The position numbers were made by a program, and so were the translations under genes. Positions 50,758 to 59,659 of a stretch of DNA of 64,000 bases are shown in pieces (within the stretch, counting starts at the first letter, position 1; every line of letters begins with the position of its first letter). Under the pieces are notes generated by a model, which did not search any database, was not told the origin of the DNA, and saw only the letters and a list, made by a program, of their open reading frames with translations. This stretch comes from Clostridium_AM tanneri (GTDB lineage Bacteria; Bacillota; Clostridia; Clostridiales; Clostridiaceae), in assembly GCF_033659955.1 (NCBI RefSeq), contig NZ_JARUJP010000002.1, positions 62,001 to 126,000 on the forward strand. The letters are read 5' to 3'.

Positions 50758-52089
50758 CTATTTGTTCTTATTTTGCTTTAATCTTTCTGATAAGTAGAAG
50801 TATTCAATAATTTTCTTTCTATCAAATAGAAGCTTCTTCTCCATAATAGTCTCTATTAAAATTGATGCTAATTTTTCTGAATTATGTCTTATCAGACCAT
50901 TTCTTATAGATATAAAATCTCCTTCTATAATGTTAACGTTGAGTTTTTTTACTTTCTCCTCATCTATTTTTACAAGATGTGATTCTTCTTCTTTGTATTT
51001 TCCCTCAAGTTCTCTATCAATCTTACCTACATTTATAATTACATAATCAATTATACCGCTGACTGAGTGTTTAAAAATAGATTCTATATGGTCTTCTACA
51101 CCGAATCCATCTGTTTCTCCAGGTTGTGTCATTATATTTGATACATATAACTTTATAGCCTTTGTTTTCTGCATTGCATTAGATATATCTTTAACTAAAA
51201 GATTAGGAATTACACTAGTGTACAGACTGCCCGGTCCTAAAATTATGGCATCTGCTTCTAATATTGCCTCCACTGCCTCCTTAAGGGCCCTTGCGTTCTT
51301 AGGTTCTATAAATACCTTTTCAATTCGGCTGTTATGCTTAATTGCTTCCTCAGGAATATTAGATTCTCCTTCTATAATCATTCCATTCTTAAGTTTAGCC
51401 TTTAGTATCAAGTTATCTAAAGTAACAGGCATAACTTTGCCTGTTACTGCTAATACTGAACTCATTTTATGAACTGCTTCCTCGAAATTACTAGATATAC
51501 CATCCATAGCTGCTAAAAATAAGTTCCCAAAGCTTTGATTTTTAAGTCTTCCATCTTTAAATCTGTACTGTAAAAGTTCTTCCATAAGAGGTTCTGTATC
51601 TGCAAGAGCAAGGATACAGTTTCTTATGTCCCCTGGTGGCAGCATTCCCAGATCTTCTCTTAAATCACCAGACCCGCCTCCATCATCTGCAACAGTAACT
51701 ATTGCAGTGATATTTGAAGTATAGTACTTTAATCCTCTAAGCATTGTAGATAGTCCTGTTCCTCCACCTATTACTACAACTTTAGGTCCTTTTACCAAAA
51801 GCCTCTTTTCATATATAAGATTTTCCAACTTTCTAGAATCTAAAGATACGCTTAAATAACCTTTATTTATTAATGCTATTATAGACCTCATACCTTGAGT
51901 TATAGATATATATAATACAAAAACACCAGATACTATTAAAAATACATAAAAGGATATATAGTACATACTATAAAATCTTCTATTAACAAATTCCAGTACG
52001 CCAAATACTATAAATAATATTCCCATGGCACCAAGCATAACCCATCTTTTTACCTTTATGCCCGGTCTAAGCCAATCTACTATTTTCAT
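50758..52089 (-). CDS. yvcK: YvcK/GlmR family protein with N-terminal membrane segments
   Basis: A 443-residue member of the CofD-like YvcK family, binding UDP-sugars through VVIGGGTGLSTMLRGLK (GGGTG at 108-112), VTVADDGGGSGDLREDLGMLPPGDIRNC and AIILGPGSLYTSVIPNLL. In B. subtilis YvcK (GlmR) is needed for growth on gluconeogenic carbon and steers carbon to UDP-GlcNAc. Here about 100 residues precede the core and include two membrane helices (about 17-33 and 43-62), unlike the 317-residue soluble Bacillus protein. Its start overlaps the end of rapZ by 4 bases (ATGA). Confidence 0.94.
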   Translation of the reverse strand: MKIVDWLRPGIKVKRWVMLGAMGILFIVFGVLEFVNRRFYSMYYISFYVFLIVSGVFVLYISITQGMRSIIALINKGYLSVSLDSRKLENLIYEKRLLVKGPKVVVIGGGTGLSTMLRGLKYYTSNITAIVTVADDGGGSGDLREDLGMLPPGDIRNCILALADTEPLMEELLQYRFKDGRLKNQSFGNLFLAAMDGISSNFEEAVHKMSSVLAVTGKVMPVTLDNLILKAKLKNGMIIEGESNIPEEAIKHNSRIEKVFIEPKNARALKEAVEAILEADAIILGPGSLYTSVIPNLLVKDISNAMQKTKAIKLYVSNIMTQPGETDGFGVEDHIESIFKHSVSGIIDYVIINVGKIDRELEGKYKEEESHLVKIDEEKVKKLNVNIIEGDFISIRNGLIRHNSEKLASILIETIMEKKLLFDRKKIIEYFYLSERLKQNKNK

Positions 52090-52970
52090 AGTTTCTTACC
52101 ACCTTTATTAACGTCTTCATCTATGTCTCTGTGGTCAATGTTTACCCTGTACTCATTATTCGTCAACTTTTCATAAATAGCATTTGCTATAGTTACTGAA
52201 CGGTGTCTTCCCCCGGTACATCCTATGGATACAATTAACTGCCTTTTTCCTTCTTTTAAATAATTTGGAATTAAATATTGTAACATATCTTCTAATTTGT
52301 CAATAAAATTGTTAGTTTCCTCAAAACTCATTACATAATCTCTAACGGGTTTATCATTTCCTGAGTACTTCTTTAACTCTGGAATATAGTAAGGATTTGG
52401 TAAAAATCTTACATCAAATACTAAATCTGAATCTACAGGTATGCCATATTTAAATCCAAAAGAAAGTATGGTTATCATTAATTGAGTCTCCATCTGTCCC
52501 TCTTCTGAATATATCTTTGTTATTTCTTCTCTCAGTTCTCTAGTGGCAAGTTTTGACGTGTCTATTATATTATCAGCTCTATCCTTTACTTCTCTTAACT
52601 TGTTTCTTTCCATTGATATTCCATTTAATATTCTCCCATCTGGGGCTAAAGGATGTTTTCTTCTAGACTCTTTAAATCTCTTAACTAGCACCTCGTCGGA
52701 AGCGTCTAAAAATAGAATTTCATACTTATATCCTTGTTCTTTAAGGTACTTTAAGCTCTCAAATAAATCATCAAAGAACTTTCCACCTCTTATATCTATA
52801 ACTAAAGCTATCTTATCTATCTTACCGTCTGTTTGATAGCAAGCCTCTGCAAACTTAGGTATTAGTGTAGGAGGAAGGTTATCTACACAAAAATATCCCA
52901 AATCTTCCAGGTTCCTTATAGCCTGAGTTTTACCTGCACCAGACAGACCTGTTACTATAACAAATCTCAT
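52086..52970 (-). CDS. rapZ: RNase adapter protein RapZ
   Basis: A 294-residue P-loop protein: N-terminal Walker A GLSGAGKT (residues 8-15), NLEDLGYFCVDNLP, SRRKHPL, and a C-terminal domain ending SIGCTGGRHRSVTIANAIYEKL, the conserved RapZ/YvcJ signature. In E. coli it directs decay of GlmZ RNA and so tunes GlmS; in Firmicutes (YvcJ) it has nucleotide-binding and competence-related roles. A GTG two codons upstream is possible, but the ATG used is 7 bases after AGGAGG. First gene of the rapZ-yvcK-whiA-spxR-like operon. Confidence 0.95.
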   Translation of the reverse strand: MRFVIVTGLSGAGKTQAIRNLEDLGYFCVDNLPPTLIPKFAEACYQTDGKIDKIALVIDIRGGKFFDDLFESLKYLKEQGYKYEILFLDASDEVLVKRFKESRRKHPLAPDGRILNGISMERNKLREVKDRADNIIDTSKLATRELREEITKIYSEEGQMETQLMITILSFGFKYGIPVDSDLVFDVRFLPNPYYIPELKKYSGNDKPVRDYVMSFEETNNFIDKLEDMLQYLIPNYLKEGKRQLIVSIGCTGGRHRSVTIANAIYEKLTNNEYRVNIDHRDIDEDVNKGGKKL

Positions 52971-53091
52971 TGTCACTCCTCCTATTAACTTTTTTCACAT
53001 GAACTGCTAATTAAATCCTTCTCATTATATATACTTTATGGATTTACTTTTATAATTATAACACAACAATTTATAAGAAGGAATACAAGAT

Positions 53092-53136
53092 AAAATGGAG
53101 AATTTAACACAAATATGATGTTAAATTCTCCATTTT
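53092..53136 (-). terminator. Terminator of murB
   Basis: AAAATGGAGAATTTAACA pairs perfectly over 18 bp with TGTTAAATTCTCCATTTT around a 9-base loop, right after the murB stop. Confidence 0.8.
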
Positions 53137-53139
53137 ATT

Positions 53140-54057
53140 TTATATATCTTCTCCAATAATTCTTACTTCTGTGGAAAGTTCTACTCCAAATTTCTCATTA
53201 ACTTTTGTTTGAACAATTTTAATTAAGTCTAGAATATCCTGTGCAGTAGCATTACCTTTATTTATTATAAATCCAGAATGCTTTTCTGATACCTGGGCAT
53301 CTCCAATACTAACGCCTTTTAAACCACTATCTTCTATTAATTTAGCTGCAAAATAGCCTTCAGGTCTTTTAAATGTACTTCCTGCTGAAGCATATTCAAG
53401 AGGTTGTTTCTCTGTTCTTCTAGCACTTAAATCATCTATTCTCTCTTTTATTTTACTATATTCCCCTTTTTCTAAATTAAAGGTTACTTCTAATACGGTA
53501 TATCCATATTTAAGTATTGAACTTATCCTATATCCAAGCTCCAGATCTTCTTTACTAAGAACTTTTATGTTTCCATCACCGTCTATAATTTTAGCGCTTT
53601 CTATAACATAAGATATCTCACCATTGTAAGCTCCTGCATTCATTGTAACTGCGCCGCCAATGCTTCCAGGAATACCACAAGCGAATTCAAAGCCAGTTAA
53701 ACTATTCTCTAAAGCAAAATCCGATACGTCCTTTAAAAGAGCCCCACTTTCAGCAATTATTTTAGTTCCTTGTAACTTTATTTTATCTAACTTGGATAGC
53801 TTAACTACTACCCCTCTTATTCCGCCATCCTTGACAAGCAGATTAGTACCATTACCAATTATATAACATGGTACACTATCTTTTTTACACAATTTCACAA
53901 CTTCTACTACTTCTTCGAAGCTTTCTGGATTAACTAGTATATCTACTGGGCCCCCTATCTTGAAAGATGTATGATTTTTCATAAGTGAATCTATTTCTAT
54001 ATCTTTTGGATCCAATATTTCCATTAACTTTGTACTAAAATTTTTAAATCTATTCAT
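53140..54057 (-). CDS. murB: UDP-N-acetylenolpyruvoylglucosamine reductase
   Basis: A 305-residue FAD enzyme completing UDP-N-acetylmuramate for peptidoglycan. FAD-binding IIGNGTNLLVKDGGIRG and GFEFACGIPGSIGGAVTMNAGAYNGEI; catalytic Ser in YASAGSTFKRP and a C-terminal Glu in VELSTEVRIIGE. The absence of the Tyr-loop insertion marks the type II MurB of Firmicutes. A promoter is visible upstream. GGAGA precedes the ATG. Confidence 0.96.
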   Translation of the reverse strand: MNRFKNFSTKLMEILDPKDIEIDSLMKNHTSFKIGGPVDILVNPESFEEVVEVVKLCKKDSVPCYIIGNGTNLLVKDGGIRGVVVKLSKLDKIKLQGTKIIAESGALLKDVSDFALENSLTGFEFACGIPGSIGGAVTMNAGAYNGEISYVIESAKIIDGDGNIKVLSKEDLELGYRISSILKYGYTVLEVTFNLEKGEYSKIKERIDDLSARRTEKQPLEYASAGSTFKRPEGYFAAKLIEDSGLKGVSIGDAQVSEKHSGFIINKGNATAQDILDLIKIVQTKVNEKFGVELSTEVRIIGEDI

Positions 54058-54097
54058 GGTCTATTCTCCTTGAAAATTAAAATTATGTATCATAACT

Positions 54098-54126
54098 AGT
54101 ATAATGTATGTACAATTCTTAATCAA
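54098..54126 (-). promoter_or_regulatory. Promoter of murB
   Basis: Minus strand TTGATT, 17-base spacer, TATACT, about 40 bases before the ATG. The -35 overlaps one arm of a small inverted repeat (AATCAAG/CTTGATT) that lies past the uvrC stop. Confidence 0.6.
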
Positions 54127-54164
54127 GATTTATATCCCTTATCCTTGATTTCCTATTATACATT

Positions 54165-56039
54165 TTATTTCTCTTCCTTATTCCTACCAAAAAACTCGAT
54201 AATACTTAAAGCCGCTTTCCTGTCTATAGAAGGTGTCTGTAAGAGTTCTTCAACGTTGGCCTTTTTTATATTTTCTATAGACCCAAATTTCTTTAGAAGC
54301 TCTTTTCTTCTTTTTTCACCTACATTAGGTATATCCTCAAGTACTGAGTGAAGCACTCTCTTATTTCTTAAGCTTCTGTGATAGGTTATTGCAAACCTAT
54401 GAACCTCATCTTGTATCCTTGTAACAAGTCTCATTACATTGGTGTTACGACTTATCATAAGCTCATTATTATTATATATTAATCCTCTTGTATTGTGCTT
54501 ATCATCTTTAACCATTCCACAGACTGGAATAGTAATGTTAAGGCCTTTTAGTACTTCAAGTGCAACGTTAACCTGGCCTTTTCCCCCATCCATTAGTATT
54601 AAATCGGGAAATACCGAAAACTTTCCTGAGCTTAAGTTTATTTTATTCTCTTGAATTTCCCTTATTTCATCTAACCCATGCTGAAACCTTCGTGTTAAAA
54701 TCTCCCTCATACTATCATAATCATTTGCACCTTTCACGGTGTTTATTTTAAATCTTCTATAATCACTATTTTTAGCTCTTCCTTCCTCGAATACAACCAT
54801 GGTTCCTACAGAGTCTACTCCCTGAATGTTAGATATATCATAAGCTTCTATCCTATGTGGAATATCTTCTAAATTAAGTATATTGGAAAGTTCTTGTAAA
54901 GATGACTTATAAATCTCTTTATCTTGAATAAATTTCAACTTAAAATGCTCCAAAGTCATCTTGGCATTCTTTTCAACTAAATTTAAGGTTTCTTTTTTTT
55001 CTCCTTTTTGCGGTATCTTAATTATAACCTTTGAGCCACGTTTCATACCTAGCCATTGCTCAAGTAATTCTCTATCATCTGTTTCCGGCACATATATAGT
55101 TTTAGGTATATATGCAGTACCTCCATAAAATTCTTTTATAAAATTTGCTGTTATTTCTCCCTTTTCAGAATCCCCGGTATTTTCCACAATAAAGTGTTCT
55201 CTACCAGTTATCTTCCCAGCCCTTAAGAAAAATACTTGAATACAGCTATCTTTTTCATCACTATATATATTTATGAAATCCTCGTCCTCAAAATTCCCTG
55301 TTATTATTTTTTGTTTTTCTCTAATTTTCTGTACCGCTAATAATTTATCCCTCAAACCAGCTGCCTTTTCAAATTCTAAGTTTTCTGCGGCAGCATCCAT
55401 TTGTCCTTTCAATTTTTCAATTACATTTTTATCTCTTCCTGATAACAAGTCAACTACATCAGCAACTATCTTATCATAGTCACTTTTGCTTATATGCCCT
55501 CCACAAGGTGCTTTACACAGTCCTATATGGTAATTGAGACAAGGTCTTGTTTTTTCACCATCTTCTTTTATGAGCCTTTTACAGTTCCTTATAGGAAAAA
55601 TATTTTTTATAAGCTCCATGGTTTCATACACAGCAGAAACATCTGTATAAGGACCAAAGTATTTTGCACCATCCTTCGCCAATGTTCTAGTTATAAATAT
55701 TCTAGGAAAGTCTTCATTAGTAGTTACCTTTATAAATGGATAGTGTTTATCATCCTTAAGTAATATATTATATCTAGGTCTATACTTCTTTATTAGATTA
55801 CACTCTAGTATAAGAGCTTCCATTTCAGAATCTGTAACTATATACTCGAACTCACTAATATGTTTAACCATAGCTTTTACTTTTTCAGAATGATTTTTTG
55901 AGTTTTGAAAATACTGTCTAACTCTATTTTTTAATACCTTAGCCTTACCAACATATATTACTTCACCTAAAGAATTCTTCATTAAATATACCCCTGGTTT
56001 ATCAGGCAAAATCTTCAACTGATACTGGAAATCGAACAC
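54165..56039 (-). CDS. uvrC: Excinuclease ABC subunit C
   Basis: A 624-residue nuclease making both cuts in nucleotide excision repair after UvrA-UvrB recognition. N-terminal GIY-YIG domain (PGVYLMKNSLGEVIYVGKAK, about 14-33), a Cys-rich site (CKRLIKEDGEKTRPCLNYHIGLCKAPC), a UVR UvrB-binding motif (LKGQMDAAAENLEFEKAAGLRDKLLAV), an RNase H-like nuclease domain (IEAYDISNIQGVDSVGTMVVFEEG...DLILMDGGKGQ) and C-terminal helix-hairpin-helix repeats. Complete and ordinary in length. Confidence 0.97.
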   Translation of the reverse strand: MFDFQYQLKILPDKPGVYLMKNSLGEVIYVGKAKVLKNRVRQYFQNSKNHSEKVKAMVKHISEFEYIVTDSEMEALILECNLIKKYRPRYNILLKDDKHYPFIKVTTNEDFPRIFITRTLAKDGAKYFGPYTDVSAVYETMELIKNIFPIRNCKRLIKEDGEKTRPCLNYHIGLCKAPCGGHISKSDYDKIVADVVDLLSGRDKNVIEKLKGQMDAAAENLEFEKAAGLRDKLLAVQKIREKQKIITGNFEDEDFINIYSDEKDSCIQVFFLRAGKITGREHFIVENTGDSEKGEITANFIKEFYGGTAYIPKTIYVPETDDRELLEQWLGMKRGSKVIIKIPQKGEKKETLNLVEKNAKMTLEHFKLKFIQDKEIYKSSLQELSNILNLEDIPHRIEAYDISNIQGVDSVGTMVVFEEGRAKNSDYRRFKINTVKGANDYDSMREILTRRFQHGLDEIREIQENKINLSSGKFSVFPDLILMDGGKGQVNVALEVLKGLNITIPVCGMVKDDKHNTRGLIYNNNELMISRNTNVMRLVTRIQDEVHRFAITYHRSLRNKRVLHSVLEDIPNVGEKRRKELLKKFGSIENIKKANVEELLQTPSIDRKAALSIIEFFGRNKEEK

Positions 56040-56056
56040 AAAATCACTCCTAAAAA

Positions 56057-56665
56057 TTATTTGTAAAAAATTATAGGTAGCTTATATATAGTAAATAAAA
56101 GTCCACCTATCATAAGTAACTCTTCTATAGTAGTACCAATTCTTGAATTTGTTTTATATGTAATCGGCAATTTAACCTTTTTATTTCTAAATGGATATAA
56201 CAGTGGTATTCCTCTATTAGTGGCCATATCGCATAACAAATGCATTCCATATCCTATCATAAAGTAGTATATCAAATGATGTATACCATACATATTACCT
56301 ATATATCCAGTAATAAAGGAAAATATGATCATTCCTGAAAGACTATGAGTAAGCCCATTTCTATGAGATGATATAGCTATTGTTATAAACGATACTCCTA
56401 GTGCCTTTATAGCAGGTTCTTTAGTATACAAATAATCATACCATAGCACCACTATACCTAGGCAAATATATAAAGTGACTTTAGTAGCCTTATTTTTAAA
56501 AGGGAGTATATATTTATTTATAATGCTCTTAGGGTGATCTATATCTGGCAATACTGAGGCAAAAACAACCACTGCAATACCAATGAAATTAAATTTTCCC
56601 GGTAAAATATTACAAAGAGATAAAAAAGTAACTATTCCAACTCCCGCATGGGTTTTACCCTTCAT
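56057..56665 (-). CDS. YdjM-type membrane-bound metal-dependent hydrolase family protein
   Basis: About 202 residues, with N-terminal THAGVGIVTF and VLPDIDHPKS, then SHRNGLTHSLSG and HLLCDMATNRGIPLLYPF; these His/Asp motifs and about five hydrophobic segments match the YdjM (DUF457-like) family of predicted metal-dependent membrane hydrolases. In E. coli YdjM is a LexA-controlled gene of unknown function. An ATG at 56686 has no ribosome site, whereas the ATG chosen follows AGGAG. The gene begins just upstream of uvrC (17 bases). Confidence 0.8.
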   Translation of the reverse strand: MKGKTHAGVGIVTFLSLCNILPGKFNFIGIAVVVFASVLPDIDHPKSIINKYILPFKNKATKVTLYICLGIVVLWYDYLYTKEPAIKALGVSFITIAISSHRNGLTHSLSGMIIFSFITGYIGNMYGIHHLIYYFMIGYGMHLLCDMATNRGIPLLYPFRNKKVKLPITYKTNSRIGTTIEELLMIGGLLFTIYKLPIIFYK

Positions 56666-56793
56666 ATTTTCTCCTCTTTTTCTCATATAATTTTATTTTC
56701 AAACATAATATGATTTTATTTATTAATAACCGATATAATTATTGTATATATTATATCATTAAAGAATTAATAATTTTACTTTTTCGGACAAAA

Positions 56794-56805
56794 TTTCCCG
56801 GGAAA
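56794..56805. promoter_or_regulatory. Perfect palindrome TTTCCCGGGAAA
   Basis: A 12-base perfect palindrome with a GC core in an otherwise nearly pure A/T stretch upstream of the YdjM-type gene. Possible operator; no regulator can be named. Confidence 0.3.
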
Positions 56806-56820
56806 ACTGTAAAAATATAA

Positions 56821-56869
56821 AAATTAAATGTCAGCAGGAAATTTTTTAATTTCTGCTGACATTTAATTT
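56821..56869 (-). terminator. Terminator of the FHA-FtsW-PBP genes
   Basis: AAATTAAATGTCAGCAG pairs with CTGCTGACATTTAATTT (16-20 bp with one bulged base) around an A/T loop, about 50 bases past the PBP stop, with flanking T-rich sequence. Confidence 0.75.
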
Positions 56870-56920
56870 AATCATAAGCTTAATATACTATACTGAATTA
56901 CCCTGTTTTAAATAATTCTA

Positions 56921-58348
56921 CTATCTTCTTAAAGCAGTTCTCATCACTTCTGATGCTATTCTAGCCGCAGCCTTTCCTCCCTGTCCACCTTCTTCTACAA
57001 TTACCGCTACTGCAACCTCTGGATTATTATAAGGTGCAAATCCTATAAACCAAGAGTGAGGAGCCGCTCCCTTTCCTTCTTCTTGGTGGTCAGCTGTACC
57101 TGTTTTACCGCAGACTTCTATACCTTCAATTGCTGCATTTCCTCCAGTACCTTCAGAAACAACTCCTCTCATGAGTTCCTTCATTATACTTGCAGTATTT
57201 GCTGAAGTAATCTGTCCCACAGACTCTGGCTGTATACTTTTTATTAATTCCCCCTTGCTGGTAACAACTTCCTTAACTAAATGAGGCTTCATCATAATTC
57301 CACCATTAGCTATAGTGCTGCTTACCACTGCCATCTGAAGAGGACTGGCAAGGTCACTACTCTGCCCTATTGCACTCTGTGCTATACTTCCCTTCTCATA
57401 TTTCTTTAAAGTAGGAAACTTGCTTGGCTCAACAGGAATTCCATCTGTTGGTATTTCCTTGTTAAAGAAAAACTTTTCTGAAGTTGCCTTTAACTTATCA
57501 TTTCCAAGTTCAAGTCCTAATCCTCCAAATACTACATTACTTGAGTGGACAAAAGCTTCTTTGAAACCTATATTACCTAGGACTTCTCCTGAGAAGTTAT
57601 GAAGAGAATAATCGTTACTTATAAACAAACTACCATTATCATCAAATCTTCTATTAGATATACCTGGAATATTCTCTAATGCACTTATTGCAGTTACAGC
57701 CTTAAAAGTTGATCCTGGTGGATACAATCCTGCTGTAGCTCTATTTATCAAAGGTCTTCTTTCATCTTTATTAATGGAACTCCATATCTCTTGTAGATTA
57801 TTAGGATTGAAAGAAGGCTTGGAAACCATTGCTAGTACTTCCCCAGTTTTAGGGTTTAATGCAACTACTGCACCTTTGTTATCTCCTAATAACTCGTAAG
57901 CTCTACTTTGAACATCATAGTCTAGAGTTGTTTTAAGATTGTTACCTACTTTTTCTTCATTTCTACCTTTGTTTTTTATTAAACTTCTTACGTTATCTTG
58001 AATATTTGTAGACATAAGCTGTTCATCATATTTTCTTTCCAACCCTGTGATACCGTATTTTATATCTACATAACCAAGTATATGTGCAAAGATTTCCCCT
58101 CCGGTATACTCTCTTTTTTGAGTTTCCTTGTCTATTCTCTCGCTTTTAGTTAATGGTTTACCATTTCTATCATAAATTGTCCCTCTTAGTACCTCGTTTC
58201 TTTTAACCCATAGTCGCCTATTGTAGGGACTGCTCACTATTTTAGGGCCTACAATCATTTCAAAGTATGTTATATAGGAAATTAATCCTATAAAGCATAT
58301 TAAAAAGACTATAAGAACCTTTTTTATATTATTTGATATATCATTCAT
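56921..58348 (-). CDS. Class B penicillin-binding protein (transpeptidase)
   Basis: A 475-residue membrane-anchored transpeptidase: cytoplasmic tail, one transmembrane helix (about 9-29), a short PBP dimerisation region (NEVLRGTIYDRNGKPL) and a catalytic domain with nucleophile Ser in PPGSTFK (S-x-x-K), HSSN (SxN) and CGKTGTAD (KTG). It crosslinks peptidoglycan and is a beta-lactam target. No PASTA repeats; at 475 residues it is shorter than PBP2b/SpoVD and resembles actinobacterial PbpA. It starts 2 bases after the FtsW-like gene ends, so the pair forms a polymerase-transpeptidase unit. Confidence 0.93.
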   Translation of the reverse strand: MNDISNNIKKVLIVFLICFIGLISYITYFEMIVGPKIVSSPYNRRLWVKRNEVLRGTIYDRNGKPLTKSERIDKETQKREYTGGEIFAHILGYVDIKYGITGLERKYDEQLMSTNIQDNVRSLIKNKGRNEEKVGNNLKTTLDYDVQSRAYELLGDNKGAVVALNPKTGEVLAMVSKPSFNPNNLQEIWSSINKDERRPLINRATAGLYPPGSTFKAVTAISALENIPGISNRRFDDNGSLFISNDYSLHNFSGEVLGNIGFKEAFVHSSNVVFGGLGLELGNDKLKATSEKFFFNKEIPTDGIPVEPSKFPTLKKYEKGSIAQSAIGQSSDLASPLQMAVVSSTIANGGIMMKPHLVKEVVTSKGELIKSIQPESVGQITSANTASIMKELMRGVVSEGTGGNAAIEGIEVCGKTGTADHQEEGKGAAPHSWFIGFAPYNNPEVAVAVIVEEGGQGGKAAARIASEVMRTALRR

Positions 58349-58350
58349 AT

Positions 58351-59559
58351 TTATCTACCCTCTTCTGATATCTTTTGAATTATACCTAATGAAAAGAAAG
58401 TTATAAGCATTGAACTTCCTCCATAACTTACTAAAGGTAGCGTTATACCTGTAAGAGGAATGGCATTCATAACTCCTCCCACTATAACTAATACTTGAGA
58501 TGCTATCATAGCACTGTATCCTACAGCAAGAAGCCTTGAAAATTCATCTTCACCATATACCGCTGCTCTCATACATCTATAGAATAATAAAAAGTATAAT
58601 ATTATTATTCCAAAGCCTATAAGTATTCCAAGTTCTTCACATAAAGCCGCAAATATAAAGTCTGTTGTATTAATAGGCACATACTCAGGATATCCAAGTC
58701 CCAGTCCTGAACCAGTAAGTCCTCCCGATGCTATAGAAAACATAGACTGAACTACCTGATAACTCTTTCCAGTGGCATATGGCCACGGATTCATCCATAT
58801 TAATACTCTAGTCTTTACATGATCAAATAGCTGATAACTTATGAAAGCACCAGCACCAAATAGCCCAAAGCAGGTAGCAACATAGGTAAACTTCGATGTG
58901 GCAATATATAGCATAGTTATGGATATTCCAAAAAATATTAATGCAGAACCAAGGTCCTTCTGAATAACCATAAACCCTAGACATATCATTACTACAAGTC
59001 CTGGTTTTATTAAATCCTTAAAATTTTTATAGTTCTTTAAGGAAGATGCAAGATAGGCCACTAAGAATAGCTTACCAAACTCTGAAGGCTGGAAGCTATA
59101 CCCACCTATTACAATCCAGTTTTTAGAACCATTTATTTCTTTTCCAAACAAAGTAGCCATCCCCATAAAGATTATGGTAACTACCAAATAAATATATTTG
59201 TACTTACCAAAGCTTCTTAAGTCCGGCAACAGTACTACTATTAAAATAAAACCTGTTACTCCTAACGCAAACCATATTATTTGTTTTATGGAGGATGCCA
59301 TGTCAATTCTATAAATCATAACCATTCCAATAACTGCTAGTATGCTTGAAAATATAAATATATATTTATCTCCATCAGAAAAGAATTTTCTTATAATAAA
59401 GTAGGAGTATCCTACAAGTAAACAGGTAACCACAGCCATAACCATTGCCCCTTTGTCAAAAGGTTGTTTGATTATAGCTAAATTAAAAAAACATATTAAG
59501 CATAGAAGATATGTGTATCTTAATAGTCTTTTTTCATCTCTGCTAGCGTCCAACTGCAT
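58351..59559 (-). CDS. FtsW/RodA/SpoVE family peptidoglycan glycosyltransferase
   Basis: A 402-residue SEDS protein with about ten membrane helices. Conserved WIVIGGYSFQPSEFGKLFLVAYLA (with the key Glu/Lys region), MNPWPYATGKSYQVVQSMFSIASGGLTGSGLGLGYPEYVP and TDFIFAALCEELGILIG, and TLPLVSYGGSSML near the end. SEDS proteins polymerise lipid II together with a class B PBP; the partner is the gene downstream. Whether it serves division, elongation or sporulation is not told by sequence. Confidence 0.93.
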   Translation of the reverse strand: MQLDASRDEKRLLRYTYLLCLICFFNLAIIKQPFDKGAMVMAVVTCLLVGYSYFIIRKFFSDGDKYIFIFSSILAVIGMVMIYRIDMASSIKQIIWFALGVTGFILIVVLLPDLRSFGKYKYIYLVVTIIFMGMATLFGKEINGSKNWIVIGGYSFQPSEFGKLFLVAYLASSLKNYKNFKDLIKPGLVVMICLGFMVIQKDLGSALIFFGISITMLYIATSKFTYVATCFGLFGAGAFISYQLFDHVKTRVLIWMNPWPYATGKSYQVVQSMFSIASGGLTGSGLGLGYPEYVPINTTDFIFAALCEELGILIGFGIIILYFLLFYRCMRAAVYGEDEFSRLLAVGYSAMIASQVLVIVGGVMNAIPLTGITLPLVSYGGSSMLITFFSLGIIQKISEEGR

Positions 59560-59582
59560 TCACCACCAATTCATAAATATAA

Positions 59583-59624
59583 ATAGTTGACAATGGATAC
59601 TTGTCAACTATCAACTGCCAACTT
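59583..59624. repeat. Inverted repeat running into tandem heptamers
   Basis: ATAGTTGACAA and TTGTCAACTAT form a perfect 11-bp inverted repeat around a 7-base loop; its right arm continues into three tandem heptamers TCAACTA-TCAACTG-CCAACTT. It lies between the FHA and FtsW-like genes. Confidence 0.7.
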
Positions 59625-59659
59625 TGTAAATTCTGCTTAATAAATAATAAAATAATAGC

